Below are positions 6,364 to 7,818 of a stretch of DNA of 7,818 nucleotides, piece by piece. The number at the start of each line of letters is the position of its first letter. Position 1 is the first letter of the stretch. Source of the stretch: Gemmatimonadales bacterium (GTDB lineage: Bacteria; Gemmatimonadota; Gemmatimonadetes; Gemmatimonadales; GWC2-71-9). Made by a program: the position numbers and the translations under genes. The notes below the pieces were generated by a model, which searched no databases, had not been told where the DNA came from, and saw only the letters and a program-made list of their open reading frames with translations. The DNA lies in contig JABDII010000036.1 of NCBI GenBank assembly GCA_013003805.1, positions 1-7,818 of the forward strand. The letters run 5' to 3'.

Positions 6364-7761
6364 ATGTGCCACAACCGCCCCATTCCAGGCCTTCTCATTC
6401 TCGCCTTGCTGGCCACAGCCTGCGGCTCCGATGACCCCGGTGGCCCTGGGCCGACACCTCCCGAGTTTCGTCAGGCCACGGTGGACGCCAACCCGTTCAA
6501 TCGCATCAGCGGGACCGTCACCATCACTGCCCTCCGATACGACAGTGCATTTGTGCGATTCTGGACCGGATCGGCCGGTCCGAGCACTACCCCGACCTTC
6601 GGCTTCGGTGGCGATAGTGTCGTCCAGGTCCCGCTGTTCGGCCTCGAGCCGGCAAGCGTCCATTCGCTCGAGATCAATCTCGTCGCCGGCCAGATGACGG
6701 ACATCGCCGACACGGTCGCGTTCGCTACCGGATTCCTACCCTCGTGGATCCCACCCATGGGGGCCCAGGGAGCGGACACGACAGGCGGGGTCCTCCTGCT
6801 CTCGTTCCCTGATGGAGCAGTGGTAGTCGACAACACCGCCCGGGTGGTGTGGTACCGCTTTTTTCCCAACGGGAACCTCAACTCAGTCCAGGCCCACGCC
6901 AACGGCCGCTACACGTTGATGAGCCTGGCCGACCCCCCCGACATGCGACGCTTCTTGGTGTTGGACCAGTTCGGCGCCGAAGTCGGCGAACTCCAATGTG
7001 TGGGATGGAACACGCGGTTCCACGATCTCATGGTCCTCGAAGGCGGCGACTACTGGATTCTCTGCAACGAGGATCGGGTCATGGACCTCTCGGCGCTGGG
7101 CGGCGTGAGCAACGCAAACGTGATGGGCACCGTGCTCCAGCACGTGAGCCCAACCGGACAGATTCTGTTCGAGTGGAAGGCGCTCGACCACTTCCAAATC
7201 ACCGACCTCCCGGCGGGCGAACGAGCGGGGCCGAACGTCAACTTCACCCATGGGAACGGGATGGAGTTCGATTCAGATGGCAACCTGCTGCTATCGTTCC
7301 GCAGCCTGGATGAGATCACCAAGGTGGATGTCGGCACCGGCCAGGTCATCTGGCGCCTGGGCGGCCTGGCCAACCAATTCACCTTCCTGAACGACCCCAA
7401 GGGGGGGTTCGAGGGCCAACACGGCGTGCGGCTGGTGGGCCCGGGTGAGATCCAGCTCCTGGATAACGGGTTCAGTGCCCCGAGCCGACTGGTCCGATAC
7501 AGACTAGACACGGGTGCCATGACGGCCGACCTGGTCTGGGAGTTCATCGACTCGCCGACCACCTGGACCCGGGTGGGCGGGAGCACCCAGTTCTACCCGA
7601 GCGGGAAGGGGCTAGTGTCCTTCGGCCGTGCCGGCCGGGTGGTAGAGGTGAGCCCGCAGGGGACCCCGGTCTGGGAGCTTACCGGGCTCGACGGGATCTA
7701 CGTGTTCCGGGCTCAGCGCATCGGGTCGCTCTATTTTCCCGGAGTCGATCCAACGCGTTAG
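6364..7761 (+). CDS. Arylsulfate sulfotransferase (ASST)-like lipoprotein
   Basis: The 465-residue product begins with a lipoprotein signal (GLLILALLATAC, lipid-modified C20) and a Gly/Pro/Asp-rich linker, so it is probably anchored to a membrane on the outer side of the inner membrane. Residues about 35-125 look like an N-terminal beta-sandwich, and about 140-455 like the beta-propeller of the ASST family. Family enzymes move a sulfuryl group from phenolic sulfate esters to phenols through a histidine intermediate, without PAPS. Candidate equivalents of the four active-site residues of E. coli AssT (H252, H356, R374, H436) are H220 (RFHDLMVL), H296 (FTHGNGMEFD), R313 (LLLSFRSLDE) and H353 (GQHGVRLV). 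The segment VDVGTGQVIWRLGG (321-334) is a strong family mark. It is shorter than E. coli AssT (roughly 570-600 residues). Two mature-part cysteines, C212 and C234, could form a disulfide. It stands alone on its strand with its own leader; 191 bases separate it from ctaA. Fold and family are likely; activity and substrate are unproven, as many homologues are uncharacterised. Confidence 0.8.
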   Translation: MCHNRPIPGLLILALLATACGSDDPGGPGPTPPEFRQATVDANPFNRISGTVTITALRYDSAFVRFWTGSAGPSTTPTFGFGGDSVVQVPLFGLEPASVHSLEINLVAGQMTDIADTVAFATGFLPSWIPPMGAQGADTTGGVLLLSFPDGAVVVDNTARVVWYRFFPNGNLNSVQAHANGRYTLMSLADPPDMRRFLVLDQFGAEVGELQCVGWNTRFHDLMVLEGGDYWILCNEDRVMDLSALGGVSNANVMGTVLQHVSPTGQILFEWKALDHFQITDLPAGERAGPNVNFTHGNGMEFDSDGNLLLSFRSLDEITKVDVGTGQVIWRLGGLANQFTFLNDPKGGFEGQHGVRLVGPGEIQLLDNGFSAPSRLVRYRLDTGAMTADLVWEFIDSPTTWTRVGGSTQFYPSGKGLVSFGRAGRVVEVSPQGTPVWELTGLDGIYVFRAQRIGSLYFPGVDPTR

Positions 7762-7818
7762 CACTTACGGGTGTGCACGGCGGGATTGCCTAAAAGAGAG
7801 CGCCCCTCGTTGCAGTGC
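7762..7818. other. Right-edge non-coding stretch, nothing recognised
   Basis: These 57 bases follow the sulfotransferase-like gene. I see no T-tailed hairpin, no convincing promoter and no tRNA fold. GCACT at 7761-7765 and AGTGC at the very end (7814-7818) are complementary but too short and too far apart to support a terminator. Confidence 0.5.

Noticed and set aside
7775..7818. Possible tRNA 5' half at the right edge.
   Set aside because: The acceptor and D-arm pattern do not fit; the D-stem does not pair and the conserved positions are missing.
1..7818. Mobile elements, CRISPR arrays, toxin-antitoxin or defence genes.
   Set aside because: I saw no transposase, terminal inverted repeats, regularly spaced repeats or nuclease motifs. 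All substantial coding space is taken by the genes listed.

Overview
This window is GC-rich bacterial DNA with four complete protein genes and the last codons of a fifth. The gene content suggests an environmental Gram-negative bacterium, possibly Gemmatimonadota. The main clues are an Oar-like outer-membrane receptor with an N-terminal carboxypeptidase-regulatory domain, a cysteine-containing C-terminal loop typical of such receptors, a lipoprotein leader ending in a lipobox, and a haem A synthase that implies an aa3- or ba3-type terminal oxidase. This assignment is inference from protein style; no rRNA or taxonomic marker gene is present.

Layout from left to right. Bases 2-46 are the 3' end of a plus-strand gene, probably for a membrane protein. 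It converges on the minus-strand receptor gene (127-3300), and a strong hairpin at 70-107 lies almost exactly midway between the two stop codons, so it probably terminates both. The receptor is preceded by a roughly 215-base GC-rich leader and a near-consensus sigma70-type promoter at 3522-3549. Next, also on the minus strand, is a NhaC-family antiporter (3632-5047). A 198-base divergent region separates it from plus-strand ctaA (5246-6172). A 191-base gap holding the most AT-rich promoter-like patch of the right half leads to a plus-strand lipoprotein of the arylsulfate sulfotransferase (ASST) type (6364-7761). The final 57 bases hold no recognisable feature.

The genes do not form one obvious pathway. 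All act at or across the cell envelope: outer-membrane uptake (receptor), cation/proton exchange (antiporter), haem A supply for respiration (CtaA), and possible sulfuryl transfer by a lipid-anchored enzyme (ASST-like). The receptor and antiporter share a strand, but the receptor has its own promoter, so a strict operon is unlikely. I found no mobile element, CRISPR array, RNA gene, phage gene or defence system. The window looks mostly like ordinary chromosome. The items most worth a second look are the long structured leader of the receptor and the ASST-like lipoprotein with all four expected catalytic positions occupied.
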